Positions 35,077 to 43,634 of a DNA stretch of 55,896 bases are shown here, in pieces. Every line of letters starts with the position of its first letter. The first letter of the stretch is position 1. The stretch spans positions 1-55,896 of the forward strand of contig JAJYTA010000008.1 of the NCBI GenBank assembly GCA_021793295.1, given 5' to 3'. The stretch is from Actinomycetes bacterium (GTDB taxonomy: Bacteria; Actinomycetota; Actinomycetes; Jiangellales; Jiangellaceae). A program made the position numbers and the translations under genes. The notes below the pieces were generated by a model. It ran no database searches, was not told the origin of the DNA, and worked only from the letters and a program-made list of their open reading frames with translations.

Positions 35077-36759
35077 TCACGCGAAGATGATGTTCAAGGC
35101 GATGACGAGCACCAAGGTGATGCCGGCCATGAGACCCGGGCGCTGGTACCAGGACTGACCCTCGTCGCGCGGATCGTGGAAGCTGTCGCGGGGGGTCAGC
35201 CCGTACACCAGTCCCACCAGCTCACGAGCCGGTTTCGGAGCCGTGACCGTCGTGACGGCGACGCTGACGACGATGTCGACCGCGAAGGCAGCCCCAGCTG
35301 CCACGAACGCCGTCCCCTGCCCGGGGAGTTCGACGACGCCGGTCTCGGACATGACGAACACCGTCACCGCCGCCAGGGTCCCCGACACCAGCCCGACCCA
35401 ACCCGCGGTCGGCGTCATCCGCTTCCAGAACATGCCCAAGATGAACGTCGCGAACAGCGGCGCGTTGAAGAACGAGAACAGCTGCTGCAGGTAGTCCATG
35501 AGGTTGGCGTAGCTCGCGGCGATGAACGCCGTGCCGACGGCGATGACGGTGGCGACCACCGTGACGACGCGCCCGACCAGGAGGTAGTAGGAGTCCTGCC
35601 GGTCCTTGACGATGTAACGCTGCCAGATGTCGTAACTGAACACGGTGTTGAACGAGCTGACGTTGGCGGCCATACCGGCCATGAACGATGCCAACAGGCC
35701 CGAGATCGCCAGTCCGAGCATCCCGTTGGGCACCAGGTCGCGAATCAGCAGCAGGAGCGCGTCGTTGTAATCGACGCCGGCCTCGGCGGACTCGGTGCGC
35801 TTGTACTCGGCCAGTTCGGGCACCAGCACCGCGGCGATCATGCCCGGGATGACCACGAGGAACGGGATGAACATCTTCGGGAACGCCCCGATGATGGGCG
35901 TCCGCCGGGCCGCCGACATGCTCTTGGACGCCATCGCCCGCTGCACCTCGACGAAGTTCGTCGTCCAGTAGCCGAAGGACAAGACAAAGCCCAGTCCGAA
36001 CACGATGCCGATCACCGACAGCACACTGGAGTCGAACCCGGCCAGCTCGGTGCCCGGCCATGCTCCGGTCTGTGCCGGCGACGCCTCCTGCTCGACCCGG
36101 CTGACCAGTCCGTCCCAACCCCCGACTCGCTGCAAGGCGACGACGGTGAGCGGGAACAGCGCCGCGACGATGACGAAGAACTGCAGCACCTCGTTGTAGA
36201 TCGCAGCCGAGAGACCGCCGAGCGTGATGTAGCACAGCACCACGACCGCAGCCGCGACCACCGAGATCGGGATCGGCCAGCCCAGCAGCACATTGATCAA
36301 GGTGGCCAGCAAGTACAGGTTGATGCCGGCGATCAGGACTTGGGCGACGGCGAAGGTGATCGCGTTGACCAGGTGGGCCGGTGCACTGAATCTCTTCAGC
36401 ATGAATTCCGGGACGCTGCGCACCTTGGAGCCGTAGTAGAACGGCATCATCACCACGCCCAGGAACAGCATGGCCGGGACCGCGCCCACCCAGAAGTAGT
36501 GCATCGTCGGCATGCCGTACTGCGCACCGTTGGCCGACATACCGACGATCTCGATCGCGCCCAGGTTCGCGGAGATGAACGCCAAGCCGGTGACCCAGGC
36601 CGGCAGCGATCGGCCGGAGAGGAAGAAGTCGAGGCTGTCCGACACCGAGTACCGCGCCATCAGGCCGATGCCCAGCACGAAGATGAAATAGATCGCGATC
36701 AGGGCGTAGTCGGTGAAGCCGGCATCCAGGCGCAGGCTCGCATCGGCGAGGACGGTCAT
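35077..36759 (-). CDS. Sodium:solute symporter (SSF/SGLT family)
   Basis: This 560-residue transporter has about 13-14 transmembrane helices and belongs to the SSF family, which imports sugars, vitamins or other solutes with Na+. The first helix region is DYALIAIYFIFVLGIGLMAR. FLSGRSLPAWVTGLAFISAN contains the conserved SGR/N core near TM2. TTNFVEVQRAMASKSM and the SSFNTVFSYDIW block (the sodium-site SS pair) are typical of SGLT-like members. The ATG at 36759 is preferred over GTG 36768 because CGGAG lies at the right distance. The neighbouring hydrolase and rhamnose operon are on the same strand, but no substrate is implied. Confidence 0.93.
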   Translation of the reverse strand: MTVLADASLRLDAGFTDYALIAIYFIFVLGIGLMARYSVSDSLDFFLSGRSLPAWVTGLAFISANLGAIEIVGMSANGAQYGMPTMHYFWVGAVPAMLFLGVVMMPFYYGSKVRSVPEFMLKRFSAPAHLVNAITFAVAQVLIAGINLYLLATLINVLLGWPIPISVVAAAVVVLCYITLGGLSAAIYNEVLQFFVIVAALFPLTVVALQRVGGWDGLVSRVEQEASPAQTGAWPGTELAGFDSSVLSVIGIVFGLGFVLSFGYWTTNFVEVQRAMASKSMSAARRTPIIGAFPKMFIPFLVVIPGMIAAVLVPELAEYKRTESAEAGVDYNDALLLLIRDLVPNGMLGLAISGLLASFMAGMAANVSSFNTVFSYDIWQRYIVKDRQDSYYLLVGRVVTVVATVIAVGTAFIAASYANLMDYLQQLFSFFNAPLFATFILGMFWKRMTPTAGWVGLVSGTLAAVTVFVMSETGVVELPGQGTAFVAAGAAFAVDIVVSVAVTTVTAPKPARELVGLVYGLTPRDSFHDPRDEGQSWYQRPGLMAGITLVLVIALNIIFA

Positions 36760-36885
36760 ACGACGCACTCCGGGGTCGGGTGGGCTCCCGTTCGAGTACC
36801 GGATGATCAGTACTGCGCCGTCTCGTACCCGGGTTTTCGATTTCTATGATCTCCAGCCCGGGCCCGCCGGGTGGGATCGGTGCGG

Positions 36886-38241
36886 TCAGTGCCACCCCGC
36901 GGGATCCACACCGCCGGGCACGTCCGCGTCCGGGGCGTAGGGCGTGCGGGTGAACCGGAACGATGCGAGGTCGAGGTGACTGACCGACCCGTCGGAACGC
37001 CGGATCACCACCAGCGGCTCGCCGGCGAAATAACCGTCCAGTCCGATCCAGCGGTCGCGTCCGACCGGCCGGAACCGTGACGCTCGCGACGTCCCCTCCC
37101 GGGGCGCGAGCCGCAGCAGGTCGTCGTCACCGGCGCGGACGTCGAACGGTGCCGGGCCCCAGTACCACGGCCCGACCAGGTCGAGCGTGCCCGTCGGCAG
37201 CTGCGTCACGTGCCATGGCTGGATCGGCGTGGGCTCGGCCTGGGCCACCTCGGCCAACAGGCCGGAGGCCAGATCTCGCGGCAGGCCGGTCGTGGAGTTC
37301 GTGAACAGGACGACGCCGTCGCCGGATTCGACGTCCACGCGTACCGTCGCCAGGAACCCGGGCATCGAACCACCGTGGCCGACGAAGCGCTGGCCGTCGA
37401 TGTTCCACACCTGAACGCCCAGGCCGTGCGCGGCGGTCCACGCGACGCCGGGGATGTCGTCGATGACCATCGGTACGCGCATCTCAGCGAGCGTGTCCGG
37501 ACTGAGCAGTCCCTGCGTGTGTCCGGCGAGGAAGCCGGCCCAGCGAGCCAGGTCGCGCAACGTCGACCACAGCTGGCCGGCCGGCGCCATCGCCCCGGCG
37601 TCGTGCTCGGGTTCGGCGAGCACGACGTCGGCGAACGGATGCACCGCGAGCCCGTGTGCGTGCGGAGCCACCGGACGTTTCGTCGTGCGGTCCATGCCCA
37701 GAGGTTCGAGCAACTCTTCGGACACCGCGCGCGACCAGGAGCTGCCGCGTAGGCGGGCGATCAGCTCGCCGAGTGCGGCGTAGCCGACGTTGGAGTAGTG
37801 GAACCGCTGCCCCGGCGGGTGCCGCAGGTCGAGCTGTTCGGCCAGCGCGCGCCACTGATCGCCGGGGGTGCGTTCCCACCACGGCCCGTCGGTCTCCGCC
37901 TTCAGCCCCGAGCCGTGCGACAGTAGTTGAGCGATGGTGACGTGACCGATCGGGGTGCCGGGCACGTGGCGCTCGAACGGATCGGCGAGGTCCAGCGCGC
38001 CCTCGTCCCGCAATCGCATCACGACCACGGCCACCAGAGTCTTGGTGATCGATCCGATGCGGTACTGCGTGTGCTCGTCGACCTCGTGGCCGTTGGCGCG
38101 GCCGTCGATGGTGCCGTGCGCGTCGGACCAGATCAGCTCCCCGCCACGGATCAGCCCACCGACGATCGATGGGAGCCGGGCCTCGGACTGGGCGGCGGCC
38201 AGCCGGCGAGAAAGCCGGGCCGCGGTGGTTGGCTGGATCAC
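36886..38241 (-). CDS. Serine hydrolase (beta-lactamase/class C fold)
   Basis: This 451-residue protein has the penicillin-binding/beta-lactamase fold with Ser64-x-x-Lys67 (GSITKTLVA), Tyr149-Ser-Asn151 (HYSNVGYAALGE) and a HGG motif (FVGHGGSMPG). A C-terminal beta domain of about 110 residues follows, as in many esterase/DD-peptidase-like members. No signal peptide is seen, so it probably acts in the cytoplasm as an esterase or peptidase. The start is GTG at 38241. It lies 72 bases downstream of rhaB on the same strand and may be read through from the rhamnose operon. Confidence 0.87.
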   Translation of the reverse strand: MIQPTTAARLSRRLAAAQSEARLPSIVGGLIRGGELIWSDAHGTIDGRANGHEVDEHTQYRIGSITKTLVAVVVMRLRDEGALDLADPFERHVPGTPIGHVTIAQLLSHGSGLKAETDGPWWERTPGDQWRALAEQLDLRHPPGQRFHYSNVGYAALGELIARLRGSSWSRAVSEELLEPLGMDRTTKRPVAPHAHGLAVHPFADVVLAEPEHDAGAMAPAGQLWSTLRDLARWAGFLAGHTQGLLSPDTLAEMRVPMVIDDIPGVAWTAAHGLGVQVWNIDGQRFVGHGGSMPGFLATVRVDVESGDGVVLFTNSTTGLPRDLASGLLAEVAQAEPTPIQPWHVTQLPTGTLDLVGPWYWGPAPFDVRAGDDDLLRLAPREGTSRASRFRPVGRDRWIGLDGYFAGEPLVVIRRSDGSVSHLDLASFRFTRTPYAPDADVPGGVDPAGWH

Positions 38242-38313
38242 GCCCGGGAGCTTAGCGGAGGTGCCGGGCGAAGAACCGCAGTGTGCTGAGGATCCCAGCG
38301 GGCTCGGACGTCG

Positions 38314-39765
38314 TCATCGGCGGGGGTGACGCTGTGGTCGAAAAGGACTGCGAGGCTCGTAGCGGCGGGTGGGGTGAGTGGCGCGGATCAGCGCCCGCAT
38401 GCTCCACCGGTCACCGCTGATCGCACCCAGCGCACGGGCTTGGACCAAGACGTTGCCCAGCGCCGTCGCCTCCACCGGCCCGGCCACCACCGGCAATCCG
38501 CAGGCATCGGCGGTGAGCTGGCACAACAGCTCGTTCTGCGCGCCACCACCGACGAGGTGGACGGCGTCGACGTCGCGCCCGGACAACGCCACCGCCTCGC
38601 GCACAGTCCGGGAGTACGCCGCGGCGAGGCTGTCGAGGATGCACCGTACGAGCGCACCTTGCCCGGTCGGCACGGGCAGCCCTGCGCGGCGGCACGCGTC
38701 CTCGATGCGGGCCGGCATGTCGCCGGGTGGCAGGAAAACCGGGTCGTCCGGGTCGATCACCGGACCGCCCGGGCCGGCTTCGGCGGCCATCGCCAGCAGC
38801 GTCGGCAGGTCGCTGACCAGCCCGGCGCGTTCCCAAACGGCGATGGACTCGCTGAGCAACCACAGCCCCATCACGTTGCGCAGGTACCGGACGGTGTTGT
38901 CGACGCCCAGCTCGTTGGTGAAGTTCGCCGCGCGCCCGGCGTCGGTGAGTACCGGCTGGTCGAGCTCCACACCGACCAGGGACCACGTTCCGCACGACAC
39001 ATAGGCGAACCGCTCGTCGGCGGCGGGGACGCCGACCACGGCCGACGCCGTATCGTGCGAGCCCACGGCGGTGACGACGGTGGACTCGGGCAACCCGGTG
39101 TCGTCTCGTACCCCAGCCAGCAGCGGCCCCAGCACGACACCGGGCGGGCGCAGCTCGCCGAACAGGCCCAGCGGCAGGCCAACCCGGCGGATGACGTCGT
39201 CGGCCCAGGCCCGGCGTCGAGCATCGAACAGCCCGGTCGTCGAGGCGTTCGTCATCTCCACCCCGTGCCGCCCGGTCAGCCAGTACGTCAGCAGGTCGGG
39301 GATGAGCGCCACCCGGCTGGCCTGCTGGAGCACCGGGCCTTCGACGGCCAGCTGGTAGATGGTGTTGAACGGCAGGAACTGCAGGCCGGTGGTGGCATAG
39401 AGGTCGTCGACGCCGATCTGCGCGTGCACGGTCTCGGCCGCCCCGTCGGTGCGGGTGTCACGGTAGTGGTAGGGGTTGCCCAGCAGGGCGCCCCGCGCGT
39501 CGAGCAGCCCGTAGTCCACCGCCCAGGAGTCGATCCCGATGCTGTCCACTTCGCCGTCGGCGGCACGACGCGCGGCGGCCAGCCCGTCCAGCACGTCGCG
39601 GTAGATCCGGAGGATGTCCCAGTGCAGCCCGTCGGGAAGTCGCACCGGAACGTTCGCGAACCGGTGGACCTCGGTCAGGTCGAGCCGGTCGCGGCCGACC
39701 CGCGCGAGCATGACGCGACCGCTGGACGCGCCGAGGTCGACGGCGGCGACGGTGGACTCGGGCAC
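38314..39765 (-). CDS. rhaB: Rhamnulokinase
   Basis: This 483-residue FGGY-family kinase phosphorylates L-rhamnulose to rhamnulose-1-phosphate. The N-terminal phosphate loop is AAVDLGASSGRVMLA. IGIDSWAVDYGLLD is the RhaB-type acid/substrate motif, and VHLVGGGAQNELLCQLTADA is the adenine-binding motif of the second domain. The GTG at 39765 has AAGGAGAG upstream; the open frame beyond it is a shadow of the aldolase/dehydrogenase gene. It is the last gene of the rhaI-rhaM-rhaD-rhaB operon and is preceded by a 13-bp inverted repeat. Confidence 0.94.
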   Translation of the reverse strand: MPESTVAAVDLGASSGRVMLARVGRDRLDLTEVHRFANVPVRLPDGLHWDILRIYRDVLDGLAAARRAADGEVDSIGIDSWAVDYGLLDARGALLGNPYHYRDTRTDGAAETVHAQIGVDDLYATTGLQFLPFNTIYQLAVEGPVLQQASRVALIPDLLTYWLTGRHGVEMTNASTTGLFDARRRAWADDVIRRVGLPLGLFGELRPPGVVLGPLLAGVRDDTGLPESTVVTAVGSHDTASAVVGVPAADERFAYVSCGTWSLVGVELDQPVLTDAGRAANFTNELGVDNTVRYLRNVMGLWLLSESIAVWERAGLVSDLPTLLAMAAEAGPGGPVIDPDDPVFLPPGDMPARIEDACRRAGLPVPTGQGALVRCILDSLAAAYSRTVREAVALSGRDVDAVHLVGGGAQNELLCQLTADACGLPVVAGPVEATALGNVLVQARALGAISGDRWSMRALIRATHPTRRYEPRSPFRPQRHPRR

Positions 39766-39786
39766 CGCCTCTCTCCTTCCTTCGAC

Positions 39787-39840
39787 GTGATCGTTGGCGG
39801 ATTCCGGTTCCCCTGGCGACCGATTCGCGCCAACGATCAC
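39787..39840. other. Intercistronic inverted repeat in the rha operon
   Basis: GTGATCGTTGGCG (39787-39799) and CGCCAACGATCAC (39828-39840) are perfect 13-base complements flanking a 28-base loop. The loop can itself pair CGGT with ACCG. The hairpin fills the 83-base gap between rhaD and rhaB and ends 21 bases before the rhaB start. It may attenuate rhaB, protect the upstream mRNA or bind a regulator; there is no U-tract. Confidence 0.6.
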
Positions 39841-39848
39841 CGATGGGA

Positions 39849-41891
39849 TCAGCGCAGGAACGCGGCGGCCACCCCGGCGTCGACCGGGACGTGCAACCCG
39901 GTGGTGTGGCTGAGCTCGCCCGCGGTCAGCGCGAGGACGGCATTGGCGACGTGTTCGGGCAGGACCTCCCGCTTGAGCAGCGTGCGCTGGGCGTAGAACG
40001 CGCCGAGCTCGTCCTCGGGGACGCCGTACACGGCGGCGCGTTGCGCGCCCCAACCGCCGGCGAAGATGCCCGAGCCCCGGACGACGCCGTCGGGGTTGAC
40101 GCCGTTGACCCGGATGCCGTGCTCGCCCAACTCGGCGGCGAGCAACCGCACCTGATGCGCCTGGTCGGCCTTGGTTGCGCCGTAGGCGACGTTGTTCGGC
40201 CCGGCGAACACGCCGTTCTTGCTCGCGATGTAGACGATGTCGCCGCCGAGGCCCTGCTCGATCATCACCCGCGCGGCCTCGCGAGAGACCAGGAACGACC
40301 CCCTGGCCATGACGTCGTGCTGCAGGTCCCAATCGCGCGTGGTGGTCTCCAGCAGCGGTTTCGAGATCGACAACCCGGCATTGTTCACCACCAGGTCGAC
40401 GCCGCCGAAGGCCAGCGCCGCGTGCCGGATCGCAGCGGCGACCTGGTCTTCGTCGGTGACGTCCGCGGTGACCGGCACCGCCACGTCGGCCCCGCCGATC
40501 TCACCGGCGACCGCGGCTGCCGAGTCACCGTCGAGGTCGGCCACCACCACGCACGCGCCTTCGGCGGCCAGTCGGTGTGCGATGGCCCGCCCGATGCCCG
40601 AACCGGCTCCGGTCACCAGCGCGACCCGCGTGGCCAGCGGCTTCGGCTTGGGCATGCGCTGGAGTTTCGCCTCTTCCAGCGCCCAGTACTCGATCCGGAA
40701 CTTCTCGCTCTCCGGAATCGGCGTGTACGTGGAGACCGCCTCGGCGCCGCGCATCACGTTGATCGCGTTGACGTAGAACTCCCCGGCGACCCGGGCGGTC
40801 TGCTTGTCCTTGCCGAAGCTGAACATGCCGACGCCGGGGACCAGCACGATCGCCGGGTCGGCGCCACGCATCGGTGGACTGTCGGCGGTGGCGTAGCGCT
40901 GGTAATAGGCCGCGTACTGCTCGCGGTATTCGGCATGCAGTTCTCGCAGCCGGGCGATGACGTCGTCGAGCGGCGCCGTCGCGGGCAGGTCCAGCACCAG
41001 CGGGCGGACCTTCGTGCGCAGGAAGTGGTCCGGGCAGGAGGTACCCCGCTCGGCCAGCGTCTGCAGTTTCTCGCGGCTGAGGAAGTCCAGCACGACGTCG
41101 CTGTCGGTGAAGTGCCCGACCTGCCGACGGTCGGTGGAGGCCAGCCCCCGCAACATCGGCGCCAGCGCGGCGGCGCGTTCGCGGCGCTGCGCCTCGGGCA
41201 GGGCCTCGAAGCCGGCCAGGACGGGCCCGAACGGCTCGGCCACGCCGTTCTCGGCGAGGAACCGTTCCGCGGTGCGGATGATCTCCAACGAGTTCGCTTC
41301 ACACTCGGCGCTGGTGGCACCCCACGCGGTGATCCCGTGGCCGCCGAGGATGCAGCCGATCGCCTGCGGGTTGTCGGCCGCGATGGCGGCGATGTCCAGC
41401 CCGAGCTGGAATCCGGGTCGCCGCCACGGCACCCACAGCACCCGGTCGCCGAAGCATTGCCTGGTCAGCGCCTTGCCATCGGCCGCGGTGGCCAGCGCGA
41501 TCCCCGCGTCCGGGTGCAGGTGATCCACATGGGCGGCATCGAGCAGTCCGTGCATGGCGGTGTCGATGGACGGCGCCGCGCCACCCTTGCCGTGCAGGCA
41601 GTAGTCGAACGCCGCCACCATCTCGTCCTCGCGCTCCACCCCCGCGTAAACCCCGGGTAGCGCGCGCATCCGGTCCAGGCGGAGCACGGCCAGCCCCTGC
41701 TCGCTCAGCGTGCCCAGATCGCCACCGGAACCCTTGACCCACAGCAGTTCGACGTCGTCGCCGGTGACGGGGTCGGTCGCCGTAGCCTTGGCCGACGTGT
41801 TGCCGCCGGCGTAGTTCGTGTTGCGCGGGTCAGCGCCCAGCCGATGACTTCGCTGGACGAGTTCGGCCACGGCCGGTGGAGTCGCGTTCAT
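39849..41891 (-). CDS. rhaD: Bifunctional rhamnulose-1-phosphate aldolase / lactaldehyde dehydrogenase
   Basis: This 680-residue fusion has an N-terminal class-II aldolase domain (about 1-400; zinc ligands in DHLHPDAG and GGHGITAWG, active region NYAGGNTSAK). The C-terminal short-chain dehydrogenase (about 425-680) has TGAGSGIGRAIA, NNAGLS and YGATKAD. It splits rhamnulose-1-phosphate to DHAP and L-lactaldehyde and oxidises the aldehyde, a form found in many actinobacteria and proteobacteria. It starts at ATG 41891, overlapping the rhaM stop by four bases. Confidence 0.95.
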   Translation of the reverse strand: MNATPPAVAELVQRSHRLGADPRNTNYAGGNTSAKATATDPVTGDDVELLWVKGSGGDLGTLSEQGLAVLRLDRMRALPGVYAGVEREDEMVAAFDYCLHGKGGAAPSIDTAMHGLLDAAHVDHLHPDAGIALATAADGKALTRQCFGDRVLWVPWRRPGFQLGLDIAAIAADNPQAIGCILGGHGITAWGATSAECEANSLEIIRTAERFLAENGVAEPFGPVLAGFEALPEAQRRERAAALAPMLRGLASTDRRQVGHFTDSDVVLDFLSREKLQTLAERGTSCPDHFLRTKVRPLVLDLPATAPLDDVIARLRELHAEYREQYAAYYQRYATADSPPMRGADPAIVLVPGVGMFSFGKDKQTARVAGEFYVNAINVMRGAEAVSTYTPIPESEKFRIEYWALEEAKLQRMPKPKPLATRVALVTGAGSGIGRAIAHRLAAEGACVVVADLDGDSAAAVAGEIGGADVAVPVTADVTDEDQVAAAIRHAALAFGGVDLVVNNAGLSISKPLLETTTRDWDLQHDVMARGSFLVSREAARVMIEQGLGGDIVYIASKNGVFAGPNNVAYGATKADQAHQVRLLAAELGEHGIRVNGVNPDGVVRGSGIFAGGWGAQRAAVYGVPEDELGAFYAQRTLLKREVLPEHVANAVLALTAGELSHTTGLHVPVDAGVAAAFLR

Positions 41892-42283
41892 CGGTCCTTC
41901 CCGGGTTCGGTCGGCCTCGCGTCGGGGCCGGATCGTGCGGCGGCCAATTGGTCGTCGAGGTTGAAGACTTCGTCGAGCAGCCGCCAGTTCTGGTCGGGGG
42001 GTTGGCCGTCCAGACCGGCGAACAGGTCGGACATCTCGCGTTGCCAGGCGGCGTTGACCTCGGTGGCTTCGACGGCGGCCTGTGCAGCGGCGAGGTCGTC
42101 GGCCTCGACGTAACCCACCAGCAGACCGTCAGTACCGAGGAACAGGGAGTACTGGCGCCATCCGGCATCCTTCAGCGCGTTGAGCAGCTCGGGCCAGACC
42201 TCGGCATGTCGCCGACGATATTCGTCCAGCCGGTCCGGTCGTACCTGGCCGACGAGGCAGTAGCGCGGCACGGACTCATGCAC
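41888..42283 (-). CDS. rhaM: L-rhamnose mutarotase
   Basis: This 131-residue protein has the RhaM/DUF718 ferredoxin-like fold that interconverts alpha and beta anomers of L-rhamnose. The conserved start RYCLVGQVRPDRLDEYRRRH and HAEVWPELLNALKDAG contain the catalytic His, and YSLFLGTDGLLVGYVE completes the core. A 25-residue tail is longer than in E. coli RhaM. The gene overlaps rhaI by eight bases and rhaD by four. Confidence 0.93.
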   Translation of the reverse strand: MHESVPRYCLVGQVRPDRLDEYRRRHAEVWPELLNALKDAGWRQYSLFLGTDGLLVGYVEADDLAAAQAAVEATEVNAAWQREMSDLFAGLDGQPPDQNWRLLDEVFNLDDQLAAARSGPDARPTEPGKDR

Positions 42284-43442
42284 CCCAGCCGGCCTGAACG
42301 CCGCCCACCCGCTCGGCCCGGATCGTGTCGAAGTAGCCCGACCGCTGGTAGGCCGCCATGGGATCCGGATCGAGCCCCTGCTCCTGGCGCATCTCGGCCA
42401 GCAGCGGCCGCACGTCGGTGTTGAAGGCGTCCATCAGGACCGCGTTCGCGCCCAGGACATCGCCGTCGCGCTGGGCCGTCGCCAACGCGTCGGCGTCGAC
42501 GAGCAGCGCTTTGGCGGTGGCTTCCTGGACGTTCATGACCGAGCGGATGACGGCCGGGATCTTGGGCTCGATGTTGTGACATTGGTCGAGCATGAAGGCG
42601 ATGCCGTGTTCGGGCGCGTGTGCACCCGCGGCGACGATCTCGTGCATGATCCGGAACAGCTGGAACGGGTCCGCGGCGCCGACCATGAGGTCATCGTCGG
42701 CGTAGAACCGGGAGTTGAAGTCGAAGCCGCCGAGTTTCCGTTCGCGCAGCAGGAACGCCACGATGAACTCGATGTTCGTCCCCGGTGCGTGGTGCCCGGT
42801 GTCGATGACGACCTGGGCCCGCTCGCCGAGGCGCAGGCAGTGCGCGTAAGACGTGCCCCAGTCGGGCACGTCGGTGGTGTAGAACGACGGCTCGAACAGC
42901 TTGTACTCCAGCAGGATGCGTTGCTGGTCGCCCAGTCGCCGGTACGTTTCGTCCAGCGCCTCGGCCAGCCGGTCCTGCCGGGCGCGGATGCTGTCCTGGC
43001 CGGGGTAGTTGGTGCCGTCGGCGAACCACAGCTTGAGGTCGCGGGAGCCGGTGGCGTCCATGATGTCGATGCACTCGAGCAGATGGTCGACCGCCTTACG
43101 GCGTACCGCCGGGTCCGGGTTGGTGACGCTGCCGAGCCGGTAGTCCTCGTCCTGGAAGACGTTCGCGTTGATCGTGCCGAGGCGTACGCCTCGGGCGCTC
43201 GCGTGGCGGGCCAGAGCGTCGTAGTCGTCGACCTTGTCCCACGGGATGTGCAGCGCCACCGACGGCGCCGCGCCGGTGAAGCGGTGGACCTGGGCGGCGT
43301 CGTCGATCTTCTCGTACGGGTCTCGGGGTACCCCGGGTTGCGGAAAGACCTTGAAGCGGGTGCCGGAGTTCGCGTAGGCCCACGACGCCGTCTCCACCCC
43401 CAGTCCACGCACCGCCGCCTTGACCGTCTCGTGAGAGCTCAT
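42276..43442 (-). CDS. rhaI: L-rhamnose isomerase
   Basis: This 388-residue isomerase converts L-rhamnose to L-rhamnulose. It is the RhaI type common in actinobacteria and Pseudomonas, a TIM barrel distinct from E. coli RhaA. Metal-binding features include LLEYKLFEPSFY, VVIDTGHHAPGTN and FDFNSRFYADDDL. The ATG at 43442 has GGAGG directly upstream. It is the first gene of the rha operon and is divergent from a LacI regulator. A TGAA-N4-TTCA palindrome lies in the 192-base region between them. Confidence 0.94.
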   Translation of the reverse strand: MSSHETVKAAVRGLGVETASWAYANSGTRFKVFPQPGVPRDPYEKIDDAAQVHRFTGAAPSVALHIPWDKVDDYDALARHASARGVRLGTINANVFQDEDYRLGSVTNPDPAVRRKAVDHLLECIDIMDATGSRDLKLWFADGTNYPGQDSIRARQDRLAEALDETYRRLGDQQRILLEYKLFEPSFYTTDVPDWGTSYAHCLRLGERAQVVIDTGHHAPGTNIEFIVAFLLRERKLGGFDFNSRFYADDDLMVGAADPFQLFRIMHEIVAAGAHAPEHGIAFMLDQCHNIEPKIPAVIRSVMNVQEATAKALLVDADALATAQRDGDVLGANAVLMDAFNTDVRPLLAEMRQEQGLDPDPMAAYQRSGYFDTIRAERVGGVQAGWGA

Positions 43443-43532
43443 TACGCCTCCGTTCGCCGGCCCGAACGGCCGGCGTCCCCGTGGTTGCGCTGCCGCGTGA
43501 CAGCGGGGCGGCCCACCTGGACACACCACGCT

Positions 43533-43546
43533 ATGAATCGTTTCAT
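43533..43546. promoter_or_regulatory. LacI-type operator for the rhamnose operon
   Basis: ATGAA-TCGT-TTCAT is a 14-base palindrome (5+5 arms around a 4-base centre) in the divergent region between rhaI and the LacI gene. It resembles the TGAAACGTTTCA-type sites bound by LacI-family repressors. Assignment to the neighbouring regulator is by position. Confidence 0.55.
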
Positions 43547-43622
43547 CTCGTGAGGGAACCTACGCCTGCCGATCCGGCGCCGTCAAGTGGCCGGTGTCGG
43601 CCGCGCCGATGCAGCGACGCAG

Positions 43623-43628
43623 TAAGCT
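43623..43628 (+). promoter_or_regulatory. -10 element TAAGCT of a leaderless promoter
   Basis: TAAGCT fits TANNNT and lies exactly six bases (GCCGAG) before the ATG of the LacI regulator at 43635. No Shine-Dalgarno sequence is present. Confidence 0.55.
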
Positions 43629-43634
43629 GCCGAG

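Noticed and set aside
35065-36849. A 594-residue plus-strand frame opposite the SSF symporter
   Set aside because: Its composition is Arg/Asp/His/Gln-rich and has no structure-like pattern; the opposite strand encodes clear transmembrane helices.
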